Shown in pieces: positions 25,329 through 35,600 of a DNA stretch of 41,722 bases. A program made the position numbers and the translations under genes. The stretch comes from Candidatus Zhuqueibacterota bacterium (GTDB lineage Bacteria; Zhuqueibacterota; Zhuqueibacteria; Zhuqueibacterales; Geothermadaptataceae), in assembly GCA_030950365.1 (NCBI GenBank), contig JAUZRQ010000012.1:1-41722 (forward strand). The letters are read 5' to 3'. Numbering within the stretch: position 1 is the first letter of the stretch; every line of letters starts with the position of its first letter. The notes under the pieces were generated by a model. It searched no databases. It was given only the letters and a program-made list of their open reading frames with translations, and was not told the DNA's origin.

Positions 25329-25395
25329 GTTGACGCTTCCCCGGGGTCTGGCAGCGTTTCATTATCCAATAGAGACCATTCATATGGAGGATACG

Positions 25396-27879
25396 ATGGC
25401 ATACGAAAATAAATTTCTGAATGTGCAATGGCTATTTCTCAGGCCATTGTGGTGGATGCCCTTTATTATAATGGTTCTAACCATGCACGTATTTGCACAA
25501 TCCGGTACAGAGTATCAGTACCGCATGCCGCCGAAAGCCATTGCGGATCTGGCGGACGCGCCGCCCACGCCATCGGTCAGTCTATCGCCGGATAGCCGGT
25601 GGTTGCTGGTCATGGAGCGGCCCAATCTGCTGCCCCTCCGCGAGCTGGCGCAACCGGAACTGCGACTGGCCGGCCGGCGCTTCAATCCGCGCACCAACGG
25701 CCCCAGCCGTAGCCGGTATTACACCCAATTGAGTTTGCTGAACCTCGATGACCGCAGCACGCGTCCGATTCTGGGATTGCCGGACGATCCGCGCATCCGC
25801 GACATCCGGTGGTCGCCCGATGGCCGCTGGATTGCCTTCTCGCACACGCGCCATGATGCGGTGGAACTGTGGGTGGTGGATGTAACCGCCGCGAAGGCGC
25901 GCCGCCTGGCCGATGTGCGTCTCAACGGCGTGTACGGCACGCTGTACCGGTGGATGCCCGACAGCAAATCCTTGATTTGCAAAATCGTGGCCGAAAACCG
26001 CGGCGAACCGCCCACACCGCCCGAGGTGCCCACCGGACCGACCATCCGCGAAACTACCGGCCACAAAGCGCCGGCGCGCACCTATCAAGATTTGCTGAAA
26101 AATCCATTTCACGAAAAGCAGTTCGAATATTACATGAAATCGCGGTTGGCGCGGATCGACCTGAACGGACAGGTGACCGGACTCACGGAAACCGCGCTGT
26201 ACACCTTTTTCGAGCCGTCGCCGAATGGCGAGTATTTGCTGGTGCAGTCGATTCACCGGCCGTTTTCGTATCTGGTGCCGGTGTACCGGTTTCCCCGCCG
26301 GGTCGAGGTGCTGGATCGTAACGGCAAGCTCGTGAAACAGCTCGCTGACCTGCCGCTGGCCGAGGAAGTGCCCATCGGTTTTGGCGCCGTGCCCACGGGG
26401 CCGCGTGCGTTCGGCTGGCGTTCCGATGCACCGGCCACGGTGTACTGGGTGGAAGCACAGGACGGCGGCGATCCGCGCGCCAAGGTGGATATCCGCGACA
26501 AAGTGTTCATGCTAGCGGCGCCGTTTGCCGACAAGCCCGCCGGGCTTATTTCGCTGGGGCTGCGCTATTCCGGCATCCAGTGGGCCAACGACCGGCTGGC
26601 GCTGGTGAACGAATTCTGGTGGCGCACGCGCCAGACGCGCACCTGGATCGTCGAGCCCGCAAAGCCGGGCAAAACGCCGCGCATCCTGTTCGATCGCTCG
26701 TACGAAGACCGCTACAGTGATCCGGGGCGGCCGGTGATGCGGTCGGCCGGCAATGGATATTATGTGCTGCAAACCGATCGCCGCGGCCGCAAAATCTACC
26801 TGATCGGCGAAGGCTACTCGCCCGAGGGCAACCGCCCGTTCGTCGATGAGCTCGACCTGCGCTCGAAAAAGACGAAACGCTGGTTCCATTCGCAGGCGCC
26901 GTATTACGAACGGCCTGTGGCGCTCGTCGATCTCAAAAAGCGGCTCATCCTTACGCGGCGGGAATCCAAAACCGAGCAGCCCAATTATTTTCTGCGCGAT
27001 TTGAAAAAGGACCGGCTGGTGCAGCTCACCCAGTTTCCGCATCCGGCGCCGCAGCTCGAAGGCGTGACCAAAGAGCTCATCCGCTACAAGCGCGAGGATG
27101 GCGTTGATCTGTTCGCCACCCTGTACCTGCCGCCCGGCTACAAAAAAGAGCAGGGGCCGCTGCCGGTGCTGATGTGGGCCTATCCGCGCGAGTACAAGAG
27201 CGCCAAAGCGGCCGGCCAGGTGACCAGCTCGCCTTACCGGTTCGTGCGCATCTACTGGGGCTCGCCGCTGTTCTGGCTCACCCAGGGTTATGCCGTTCTC
27301 GAGGGCCCGACTATGCCGATCATTGGCGAGGGCGACAGGGAGCCCAACGACACGTATGTGGAGCAACTCGTAGCCAGCGCAAAAGCGGCGGTGGAGGAGC
27401 TGGTGCGCCGCGGCATCGCCGACCGGGAGCGCATTGCCATTGGCGGGCATTCGTACGGCGCGTTCATGACCGCCAACCTGCTGGCGCATTCCGATCTGTT
27501 CCGCGCCGGCATTGCCCGCAGTGGCGCCTACAACCGCACCCTCACGCCGTTTGGCTTTCAGGCCGAGGAGCGCACGCTGTGGGAAGCGCCCGAGGTCTAT
27601 TTCCGCATGTCGCCGTTCATGCATGCGGACAAGGTGAACGAGCCAATTCTGCTCATCCATGGCGAGGCGGACAACAACTCCGGCACGTTTCCCATCCAGA
27701 GCGAGCGGTTCTATCAGGCGCTGAAGGGGCTGGGCGGCAAGGCGCGGCTGGTGATGCTGCCGCTGGAAAGCCACGGCTACCGCGCGCGGGAATCGGTGAT
27801 GCACATGCTGTGGGAAATGACCGAGTGGCTGGAAAAATACGTCAAAAACGCTCCGCCGCGCTCCGGCACGCAGCCGTGA
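25396..27879 (+). CDS. exported S9-family serine peptidase, glutamyl-endopeptidase-like
   Basis: This is an 827-residue prolyl-oligopeptidase-family (S9) peptidase with an N-terminal signal (WWMPFIIMVLTMHVFAQ). An irregular propeller spans about residues 50-560 (SLSPDSRWLLVMERPN, IRWSPDGRWIAFSHTR). The alpha/beta-hydrolase domain carries the triad Ser686 in GGHSYGAF, Asp759 in HGEADNN and His793 in ESHGYRA. The layout, including PTPSVSLSPDSR near the start and LPLLMWAYPREYKS-like text before the oxyanion region, resembles the glutamyl endopeptidase (CGEP) subgroup rather than dipeptidyl peptidase IV. It is probably periplasmic. GGAGG five bases before ATG 25396 decides the start, although an ATG also lies at 25384. 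Confidence 0.93.
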   Translation: MAYENKFLNVQWLFLRPLWWMPFIIMVLTMHVFAQSGTEYQYRMPPKAIADLADAPPTPSVSLSPDSRWLLVMERPNLLPLRELAQPELRLAGRRFNPRTNGPSRSRYYTQLSLLNLDDRSTRPILGLPDDPRIRDIRWSPDGRWIAFSHTRHDAVELWVVDVTAAKARRLADVRLNGVYGTLYRWMPDSKSLICKIVAENRGEPPTPPEVPTGPTIRETTGHKAPARTYQDLLKNPFHEKQFEYYMKSRLARIDLNGQVTGLTETALYTFFEPSPNGEYLLVQSIHRPFSYLVPVYRFPRRVEVLDRNGKLVKQLADLPLAEEVPIGFGAVPTGPRAFGWRSDAPATVYWVEAQDGGDPRAKVDIRDKVFMLAAPFADKPAGLISLGLRYSGIQWANDRLALVNEFWWRTRQTRTWIVEPAKPGKTPRILFDRSYEDRYSDPGRPVMRSAGNGYYVLQTDRRGRKIYLIGEGYSPEGNRPFVDELDLRSKKTKRWFHSQAPYYERPVALVDLKKRLILTRRESKTEQPNYFLRDLKKDRLVQLTQFPHPAPQLEGVTKELIRYKREDGVDLFATLYLPPGYKKEQGPLPVLMWAYPREYKSAKAAGQVTSSPYRFVRIYWGSPLFWLTQGYAVLEGPTMPIIGEGDREPNDTYVEQLVASAKAAVEELVRRGIADRERIAIGGHSYGAFMTANLLAHSDLFRAGIARSGAYNRTLTPFGFQAEERTLWEAPEVYFRMSPFMHADKVNEPILLIHGEADNNSGTFPIQSERFYQALKGLGGKARLVMLPLESHGYRARESVMHMLWEMTEWLEKYVKNAPPRSGTQP

Positions 27880-27935
27880 ATCGGAAGGTGGGGCTCACCA
27901 CAAAGGCACAAAGAACACCAAGAAAAGCAGGTACC

Positions 27936-27968
27936 AGACACCAGGCACTTTCAAAGTGCCTGGCGTCT
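27936..27968. repeat. perfect-core palindromic hairpin
   Basis: CCAGGCACTTT (27941-27951) and AAAGTGCCTGG (27953-27963) pair perfectly around one base. AGAC/GTCT extend the stem after one mismatch. It sits between the S9 peptidase and the MltF-like gene, flanked by CACAAAGGCACAAAGAACAC and a CTCTGCG-rich stretch that look like decayed copies of other dispersed repeats. There is no T-run. Confidence 0.65.
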
Positions 27969-28035
27969 CGATCGCCTCAGAGACTCTGCGAGCCCGGCGT
28001 CTCTGCGCGAGGTTTTCAACGCTTGAGATGAATAT

Positions 28036-29529
28036 ATGCTCTTCCACCAAATTCAAAAAACGTCCGGATGGTGGTTCGGCTGGCTGCTGTTGCTTGCGCT
28101 TTTGGGATGCAAGCGCTCTGAATCGGGGAAGGGAAACGAGGAGGCCTTCCCCGATTCCTCGTTTGTCTCGGCGTTGGAGCAGTTGACCGATCCCGTGCCG
28201 GTCGATCTCGATCAAATCCGCGAGCGCGGCCGCCTCATCGCCCTGACGCGGTACAACGCCAACAGCTATTTCATTTACCGCGGCCAGCCCATGGGCTTCG
28301 AATACGAGCTGCTCACCCGGCTGGCCGATCACCTCGGCGTGCGACTGGAGATTCGTGTGCCGGCCACCTGGGATTCGCTGTTCATCCTGCTGTACCGCGG
28401 CGAAGGCGACATCATTGCGGCCAATCTCACCGTGACCAAACAGCGCGCCAAAAAGCTGGCTTTCACCGAGCATCTCATCACCACGCGGCAGGTGCTGGTG
28501 CAGCGCAAACCCGAAGGCTGGCGCAAGATGAAACTGCACGAGATCGAAAAGCAGCTCATCCGCAATCCCATCGATTTAATCGGCAGGCGGGTGCACGTGC
28601 GCCGAAACTCGGCCTATTACACGCGGCTGGTGCATCTGTCCGAAGAACTCGGCGGGGATATCGACATCGTGGCCATGCCGGAAGACCTCGAAACCGAAGA
28701 TTTGATCCGCATGGTGGCTCGCGGGGACATTGACTACACCGTTGCCGATGAGAACATCGCTCTGATCAATCAGGCCTATTACGCCGACATCGATGTGCAG
28801 ACGCCGCTTGGAGTGCCGCAGCGCATTGCCTGGGCCGTGCGGCCCAATGCGCCCCAACTTTTGCAGGCCATCAACGACTGGCTGCGGCAGATCAAATCCG
28901 CCGACGATCCCACGTTCAACCTGATTTACAACAAATACTACAAAAACCGCCGCGCCTTCCGCGCCCGCATGCGCAGCGAGTTTTTCTCCAGAACCGGCGG
29001 CAAGATATCGCCGTACGACGACCTCATCCGGCAGTATGCCGATTCCCTGGGCTGGGATTGGCGCTTGTTGGCGGCGCAGATGTACCAGGAGTCCCAGTTC
29101 GATCCGCAGGCGCGTTCGTGGGCCGGCGCGGTGGGGCTGATGCAGGTGCTGCCGCGCACGGCCCGGCAGTACGGCATCACGCGGCTGTCCGATCCGCGGC
29201 AAAATCTTGCCGCGGCGGTGCAGCAATTGCGGTGGTTGTGGGATTACTGGCAGGAGATCCCGGATCCAGTGGAGCGAATCAAATTTGTGCTGGCATCGTA
29301 CAACGCCGGTCACGGTCACGTGCGCGACGCCCAGCGGCTGGCGCAGAAATACGGCCGCGATCCCATGCACTGGGATGACAATGTTGAATATTTTTTGTTG
29401 TTGAAATCCAGGGAAAAATATTTTACCGATCCGGTGGTACAATTTGGTTATTGCCGGGGAGAAGAGCCGGTCAATTATGTTAAAGAGATCCTGGAGCGTT
29501 ATGAGCACTACAAACGGTTCATCCAGTAA
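28036..29529 (+). CDS. mltF: MltF-like membrane-bound lytic transglycosylase
   Basis: This is a 497-residue lipoprotein with lipobox LALLGC (Cys25). Residues of about 60-300 form a solute-binding-protein family 3 domain (LIALTRYNANSYFIYRGQPMGFEYELLTRLADHL, VTKQRAKKLAFTEHL, VADENIALINQ). From about 330 there is an SLT lysozyme-like domain with catalytic Glu352 in QMYQESQFDP, then GAVGLMQVLPRTARQYG and LASYNAGHGHVRDA. This two-domain layout is that of MltF, which cleaves peptidoglycan to 1,6-anhydro-muropeptides under control of the binding domain. The lipoprotein signal suggests an envelope anchor. Its 3' end overlaps the next gene by 29 bases. Confidence 0.93.
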   Translation: MLFHQIQKTSGWWFGWLLLLALLGCKRSESGKGNEEAFPDSSFVSALEQLTDPVPVDLDQIRERGRLIALTRYNANSYFIYRGQPMGFEYELLTRLADHLGVRLEIRVPATWDSLFILLYRGEGDIIAANLTVTKQRAKKLAFTEHLITTRQVLVQRKPEGWRKMKLHEIEKQLIRNPIDLIGRRVHVRRNSAYYTRLVHLSEELGGDIDIVAMPEDLETEDLIRMVARGDIDYTVADENIALINQAYYADIDVQTPLGVPQRIAWAVRPNAPQLLQAINDWLRQIKSADDPTFNLIYNKYYKNRRAFRARMRSEFFSRTGGKISPYDDLIRQYADSLGWDWRLLAAQMYQESQFDPQARSWAGAVGLMQVLPRTARQYGITRLSDPRQNLAAAVQQLRWLWDYWQEIPDPVERIKFVLASYNAGHGHVRDAQRLAQKYGRDPMHWDDNVEYFLLLKSREKYFTDPVVQFGYCRGEEPVNYVKEILERYEHYKRFIQ

Positions 29530-30460
29530 AATGCCTGCGAAACGTGTCGTGACTTTGATTGCCAGCGCAACCGAAATCGTGTGCGCATTGGGATTGGAAG
29601 ATTGGCTGGTGGGCCGGTCGCACGAGTGCGATTACCCGCCATCGGTGCAGTCGTTGCCGGTGTGCACGGAAGTGAAATTCCAGACCGATGGCCGCAGCTA
29701 CGAGATCGATCAGCGCGTGAAGGCGATCGTCGAAGAGGGCGTTTCGGTGTATCGGGTGCGCTCCGATGTGCTGAATCGGCTGCGGCCGGATGTCATCATC
29801 ACGCAAACGCAGTGCGAGGTGTGCGCGGTAAGTCTGCGCGATGTGGAGGAGGCGGTGTGCGAACTGGTGGAATCCCGGCCACAGATCGTCTCGCTGCATC
29901 CCGATTGCCTGGCCGATGTGTGGGAAGACATCCGCCGCGTGGGACGCGCGCTGGGCGTGGCCGACCGAGCCGAACGGTTGGTGCAACAACTCCAGGCGCG
30001 AATGGAGGCCATTGCAAACGAAGCGAAATCGGCGACGAAACGGCGGCGCGCGGCCTGCATCGAATGGATCGATCCGCTAATGGCCGCCGGCAACTGGATG
30101 CCGGAGCTGGTCGAAATGGCTGGCGGGATCCATTTGTTCGGTGAGGCAGGTAAACATTCCCCATTCATGAGCTGGGACGAACTGCGCCGGGCCGATCCCG
30201 ATATCCTTCTCATTCATCCCTGCGGTTTTGATATTGCGCGCACGTTGGAGGAAATGCCCGTCCTAACCCAGCGCCCGGACTGGGGCGATCTTCGCGCCGT
30301 CCAGCAAAAACAGGTGTTCGTGCTGGATGGCAATCAGTATTTCAACCGCCCCGGCCCGCGGCTGGTGGAATCGCTGGAAATCCTGGCGGAGATTTTTCAT
30401 CCATCGCTGTTTCAATTTGGGCATGAGGGCAGGGGATGGGTGCGGTTTTTATCCCGGTAA
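29501..30460 (+). CDS. cobalamin-binding-type periplasmic-binding-fold protein without signal peptide
   Basis: This is a 319-residue protein of the BtuF/FhuD-like class III substrate-binding fold (COG0614). RVVTLIASATEIVCALGLEDWLVGRSHECDYPP, then LRPDVIITQTQCEVCAVS and VSLHPDCLADVWEDIRRVGRALGV, is the pattern of proteins annotated as cobalamin-binding. RRRAACIEWIDPLMAAGNWMPELVEMAGG and a late WGDLRAVQQKQVFVLDGNQYFNRPGPRL follow. No signal peptide or lipobox is present, and no BtuC/BtuD transporter genes are nearby, so it probably acts in the cytoplasm. ATG 29501 has GGAG five bases upstream and overlaps the end of the MltF-like gene by 29 bases. Confidence 0.88.
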   Translation: MSTTNGSSSKMPAKRVVTLIASATEIVCALGLEDWLVGRSHECDYPPSVQSLPVCTEVKFQTDGRSYEIDQRVKAIVEEGVSVYRVRSDVLNRLRPDVIITQTQCEVCAVSLRDVEEAVCELVESRPQIVSLHPDCLADVWEDIRRVGRALGVADRAERLVQQLQARMEAIANEAKSATKRRRAACIEWIDPLMAAGNWMPELVEMAGGIHLFGEAGKHSPFMSWDELRRADPDILLIHPCGFDIARTLEEMPVLTQRPDWGDLRAVQQKQVFVLDGNQYFNRPGPRLVESLEILAEIFHPSLFQFGHEGRGWVRFLSR

Positions 30461-30576
30461 AGGCAAACGAATTCGGCATAGAATCAAAAAAGTCATTGAC
30501 CATCCGCGTTCATCCGTGGCGAACAAACCATCTTTCCTACACATTCGCCATTTTAACTTCCCCTAATTATCATCAA

Positions 30577-31704
30577 TCACGCCGAACACGCCACCTCTGC
30601 CAGACCATCGTCGCCGACGCCGCGATCGAGCTGGCGATCCATGTCGTATTTCGGATCCCACACGAAACGAGTGTGGAAGCCGGAATCGTGCACTGGCAAC
30701 CGTTGCTGCACGCCGCGCTTCTCCAGCTCCGTGGCAAAATTCTCGATGAGCCGGATCGCCTCCTGCAGATCATCGGCCACGTTGATTTTTTCGCGTAGGT
30801 GCTTGGAGCCGGGCCAGCCTTTGGTGTACCACAACAGGTGCTTGCGCATGCAAATGGCGCCGATGCCGCGGTTGCCGTACGCCTCCTGCTGCCAGCGCAG
30901 ATGGTCGGTCACCACCTGCAGCCATTCTTGCAGCGTCACCGGGCGGGAATCGCCCTTGATCTCGCGGAAAATCCATGGATTGCCCAGCGCGCCACGGCTG
31001 ACCATCACCCCATCCACGCCGGTTTTGTCGGTCATGTACTCCATGTCCTGACGCGAAAAGATATTGCCGTTGCCGATCACTGGAATGTGCAGTTGCGCCT
31101 TGACTTCGGCGATCTTTTCGAGATTCACCGGCACGGAATAGTCATCGGCGCGGGTGCGGCCGTGCACCGTGAGCCAGGCCGCCCCGCCTTCCTGCGCCGC
31201 CAGCCCCACCTCTACCGCGTTGATGGACTTGTGATCCCAGCCGAGTCGGATTTTGGCCGTGACCGGTCGGTCCGTGGATTGCGTGGCTTTGAGCACGGTC
31301 TGATACACGCGCTCGGGGTCCTTCAAAATAGCGCTGCCGCTGCCGCCACTTACCACCTTGCGCACCGGACAGCCCATATTGATATCCACCACCTCGAACG
31401 GATACCGATTGAGCCAATCGACGGCGCGCGCCACCTCATCGGCGTTGCGGCCGGTGAGCTGCACGCCGAGGATGGGCTCATCCGGATGGCGCTGCAGCAT
31501 TTCCAGAGTGCGGCGGCTGCGCTGCAAAATCGCCACCGCCGACAGCATTTCCACAAAGGTGAGATCGGCCCCCAGTTTCTGGCACACGCGCCGGAACGGA
31601 TGATCGGATACACCGGCAAGGGGCGCAAGAAAAACAGGCTGTTCCGGTAATCCCAGTCGAGAAAAAATCGGCTCAGGGCGGTTCGTATTTTTATCGTTTT
31701 TCAT
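30577..31704 (-). CDS. dus: tRNA-dihydrouridine synthase
   Basis: This is a 375-residue flavin enzyme of the Dus family (COG0042, DusB-like), which reduces uridines in tRNA to dihydrouridine. The FMN-barrel signatures are FLAPLAGVSDHPFRRVCQKLGADLTFVEM, VVDINMGCPVRKVVSGGSGSAIL (with the catalytic Cys), TAKIRLGWD, VHGRTRADDYS, VIGNGNIFS and GVMVSRGALGNPWIF. The C-terminal part has the helical RNA-binding extension with a Cys/His-rich MRKHLLWYTKGWPGS. I chose ATG 31702-31704, preceded by CGGAG; a longer frame to 31761 would overlap the upstream SRAP gene. It is convergent with the cobalamin-binding-type gene. Confidence 0.94.
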   Translation of the reverse strand: MKNDKNTNRPEPIFSRLGLPEQPVFLAPLAGVSDHPFRRVCQKLGADLTFVEMLSAVAILQRSRRTLEMLQRHPDEPILGVQLTGRNADEVARAVDWLNRYPFEVVDINMGCPVRKVVSGGSGSAILKDPERVYQTVLKATQSTDRPVTAKIRLGWDHKSINAVEVGLAAQEGGAAWLTVHGRTRADDYSVPVNLEKIAEVKAQLHIPVIGNGNIFSRQDMEYMTDKTGVDGVMVSRGALGNPWIFREIKGDSRPVTLQEWLQVVTDHLRWQQEAYGNRGIGAICMRKHLLWYTKGWPGSKHLREKINVADDLQEAIRLIENFATELEKRGVQQRLPVHDSGFHTRFVWDPKYDMDRQLDRGVGDDGLAEVACSA

Positions 31705-31727
31705 GGGCTCCGTTGTCTGCGTTGGTT

Positions 31728-32405
31728 TCAGAGTTCGTGTTTTCGCACCGGTTCGATGCATTCCGGCGTATCGTTCCTGGGGGAATTGACCCGCGTGGAT
31801 ACATCGTGGCAGCGCATCGCTTCGGCTGGAATGGCCTTGAGCAACGCTTTTAACGCCGTCTCGTCCTGCACGCGATCATCCAGCCAGAGGTCGATCTCAT
31901 GTTCGCGCAGAATTACCGGCATGCGGTGATGCGCCGTGCGCGCCAGTTCGTTCGGTTCCGTGGTAACGATGACGCAGCTTTGCAGGACCCCGCCATCCGG
32001 CGTCTGCCACAATTCATATAGTCCCGCAAACGCAAAGGGTTCCTCGGTAGCGGAATAGAAATACGCCGGAGTTTTGCCATCCTCCTCCTTTCGCCATTCG
32101 TAATAGCCATCCGCAGGAATGACGCAGCGGCGCTTTTTAAACGCCTGCCGGAAGGCCGGCTTCTCGGCAAGCGTTTCGGCCCGGGCATTGATCATGCGGC
32201 TGCCGATGGACGCATCTTTGGCCCAGAAGGGCACCAGGCCCCATTTGAAGCAGCGCAGCCGCCGTTCAGGGCCGCCCGTAATGGCCAGCACCGGCTGACC
32301 GGGCGCCACGTTGTAGCTCGGCGGCAGGTCGCAATCCACCTCGTGAATGGCAAACAGCTCAATGAGCTGATCGATCGGTGTGGTTCGGACAAATCGGCCG
32401 CACAT
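31728..32405 (-). CDS. SOS-response-associated peptidase, SRAP/YedK/HMCES family
   Basis: This is a 225-residue SRAP protein. Members form a covalent thiazolidine link through Cys2 with abasic sites in single-stranded DNA and so shield them. All key residues are in place: Cys2 (MCGRF), Asn73 and Glu77 (MINARAETL), Glu103 (DGYYEW) and His160 (HHRMPVIL), along with WGLVPFWAKD and RRCVIPADG. The start must be ATG 32403-32405 because Cys2 has to become the N-terminus after Met removal; the frame stays open further upstream. dus follows 23 bases downstream on the same strand. The giant ATPase gene starts divergently 276 bases away. Confidence 0.95.
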   Translation of the reverse strand: MCGRFVRTTPIDQLIELFAIHEVDCDLPPSYNVAPGQPVLAITGGPERRLRCFKWGLVPFWAKDASIGSRMINARAETLAEKPAFRQAFKKRRCVIPADGYYEWRKEEDGKTPAYFYSATEEPFAFAGLYELWQTPDGGVLQSCVIVTTEPNELARTAHHRMPVILREHEIDLWLDDRVQDETALKALLKAIPAEAMRCHDVSTRVNSPRNDTPECIEPVRKHEL

Positions 32406-32680
32406 GCCTCGCACGCTGGTTTGCATGAATATCCGCCCGGACTCCGCGATGTTGAACGGCGGCCCGGGTTCTCGGTTGAACTCACCTTTGAAAAGGTGAC
32501 GAATCCGCAGAGCAATTATAATAAATTTCGAGGTTTGGATCAACCTTTTCCAGTATGGCGTCGTGGATACGCAATTTGTTCTGCAACAGGCCTGCGTATC
32601 CGGTATAGTTAAACGATAAACAACCAAAATCAGCGAAACGGCATCGCGGGAGCCCATTAATCACCATTTGAAATCGTCCC

Positions 32681-35600
32681 ATGAATGTGCAGGATGGTCT
32701 TCAACAGCAGGACATCAGGCCCACCCCAAAAAGCCAAGTCTTTTTAACGCCCGCGCAGCACAAGACGATCGAAACGTTCAAACGAGCTCTGACCGAGCGT
32801 CCGGCCAACCCCTGGCTGTTTTATTTGCATGGCCCGGATGGCATGGGCAAAAGCTGGATTTTGAAACAGATCGTGCAGCATTGCGATCGCCAGCGGTTCA
32901 TGTCGCCGGTCGTGCCGGAAGCTAGTGGCAGCAACGGTCATTATCACCGCACACCAGCTCAAACGCCCGGAGTGCCGGTGGCCATGCTGGACTTTTCGAT
33001 AGCGCCGCGGGGCGTGGTGCGTCCGCGCGAGCCGTTTTTTGCGCTGATGGATCTGCGCCGCCAACTGGGCCGGTTTCATATCAATTTGCCGGTTTTCGAT
33101 GTCGCCGCCTTGCTGTATCTGTTCCGCAGTGGGCAACTGATGCCGGCCACGCTGCAACGGCTGTTCCCGCAGGCCATCCGGCCGTTCGTGTATGCCCTGT
33201 CAGATTTGATCCTCGATAATTGGAAAGACAACGCCGCCGAAGATTTTCTTGACCCGATTGAGCGCTTCTGTCGCAACCATTCCTATCCGGTGGCCTATCA
33301 GCCAGACATGGCGCGAACCACTTTAAAAAAATGCCTCACCGCACATGATCCCGCGCAACTGCTGCAAAGTCTGGCGGGCATTTTTATCAGCGAGCTGCGA
33401 TTGCAATCCGAACACGCCCCAGATGAGCGAAAGCTGGTTTTCGTATTCGATCATTTACCGGAAGGCGCGCTGCAATATGCCGGCAAAAGCATGGAGCCGC
33501 TCGGACAGCCCGTTTTCTGGATTCGCCGCTTTTGCGAATTGCTGATGCAGGTCCCACGCAGCGTTTTGCTACTCACCGGCAAAACAGCCGATGGCTGGCC
33601 CGCAACGGCATCTGATCCAAGCTGGCATGCAGAGACGATTCGGTTTGAAGCCATTAGCCGCGATCGCGCCAGGCTGTTTTTTCAGCACGCGGTCGTGGCG
33701 CCCAGGGAGGTGCAAAAAACCGCATTGACCCTGGCTGGCAACGGGCATAGCCGGCTTACGCCGCTGCATCTGGTTTCAGGCTGCCGGCTGGCACAAATCA
33801 TGCACCGCCAAAACGGCCAGCAGGAGCCGCATGCGCTGTCCATGCAAACTGATCCACGCATGACGCTGGCGCGCAATCTCATTCACCATCTTCCCCGCGA
33901 TCTCGCTTTCGGCATGATCGCCCTTAGCGCTGCACGTTCCTTCGACATTGACATGTATCTGTATCTAGGTAAATCCCTGGTATTCAACGCCACCGCGCCG
34001 TTTTTCAAGATGTTGCGGCAAATGCCGTTCCTGGTGGAATTGCCCGGCTCCCGGCCGTCGCAGTTTCAGGTGCATCCGGCCTTCTGCGAGTCGTTCAAAA
34101 GCATCGGGGGGCGGCTGGTTTCACGGGCGCATCAGGCGCTGTACACCTATTACAGCCGGCGCGCCGATGCCGGTGAAGCCACGGCACGAGCCGAAGCCGT
34201 GTACCATCTGCGGCGGGCCGCCGGCGAACGGGGCATTCTGGCCTGGATCGAGGCTTTTGACGAGGCCATCGAGCGGGAGCGGTTCGCGGAATGCCATGCA
34301 TTGTTGGCCGTGCTTCCGGAGATGGGTGTTGGCGCGCCCTTCTGGAAAGCCCGCATCTCGCAGGCTCTGGCACGCTATTATGCCCGCATCGGTTCGCGGC
34401 GCTCGGCGTTGCACAGCCTGAAGAGCGGATTGCAGCAGGCCAGCGCGGCCATTCGCCAGCAGCCGGAAGTGCCGCATGCCTATATGGGCAAAATCCGGCT
34501 CTGCGCCTCGCTGGCCAGGCATGATGTCCAAATGGGCGATCCCGATTCAGCCAGCGGCCACATCCGTGAGCTGCTCGAGACCTGCGACGCGCTGTTGCAG
34601 CAGGAACCGAACCATGTCGCCGCAATGGCCTTCAAGGCCGAAGGGCATTTTCTGCTGGCCGTGGCCGAATCGCAAAAGAGCGGTCTAAAATCCGCGTTGC
34701 CGCATTTCGATACGGCGGAGAAACACATCCGCGATGCGTTGCACCGGGCTCCCCGCTACGCCGAGGCCCTGCGTATCAAATCCAGGATTTTGTTTGCGCG
34801 CGGCTGGATGCGATTCCAAAATATGCAGCCGGAACAGGCCGAGCAGGATTTCCGTCAGGCGCTGAATAGCCTGGACAGCATGCGCTTTCCGACTCCGGCG
34901 GATTTGCATCTGAAAGCCCGATTCCATCTGGGCGGGGCACGGCTGCAGCGCGATCGCGCCGAGTTTCTGCAGGCTATCGATCAGCTTGAGCTGGCCTATC
35001 AGGCCATCGATACGGCCAACCGTCAGCTCCCGGAAAACCTCGATATTGCGGTCACCAAAATTCGCGTGTTTATCGAAAGCGGCTGGACGTTCTGGCTGGT
35101 GGCGGAAGATCAGCGGGCGCGGGAATGCTTTGAGGCGGCGATCAAACTGGCCGAGTTTTATCTGGCCAGCTATCCGGAAGATTACCGGCTGATGGCCGGT
35201 CTGGCTACCGTGCTGTATTTGCAGATGCTGCGCGATGCCCGCCCCGAAACGCTACAGCAGGCCCAGAAGGCCACTCCGGGCGTACATGCGCTGGTGTTCA
35301 AGCTGCTGCGTCAGCGTAAGACCGGAATGCCGACACCGTCAAGGCTGTATGCGCTTTTGATCGACATCGGTGATGCACTGGAATGGCACCACGACACGTC
35401 GCAGGCCATGAAGGTGTTCAAACAGGCCGCTAAAATCGCTGACGCGGCGGCCCTGCGGCATGCGCTAATTGCAGCGGAGCGGCTGCTCAAAATTTATGAA
35501 CACAGCGATGATCGCGATGCCGCAGAGGAAGTGATTGGCCAGATGGCTGAAATCGAGACGGCCGAAGCCGACCGTGATGGCCTGCACGGACTGATCGCGC

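Noticed and set aside
26512-27804. 430-codon minus-strand open frame inside the S9 peptidase gene
   Set aside because: It is antisense to the conserved catalytic domain and its composition (rich in His, Arg, Gln) is that of a shadow frame in GC-rich coding DNA.
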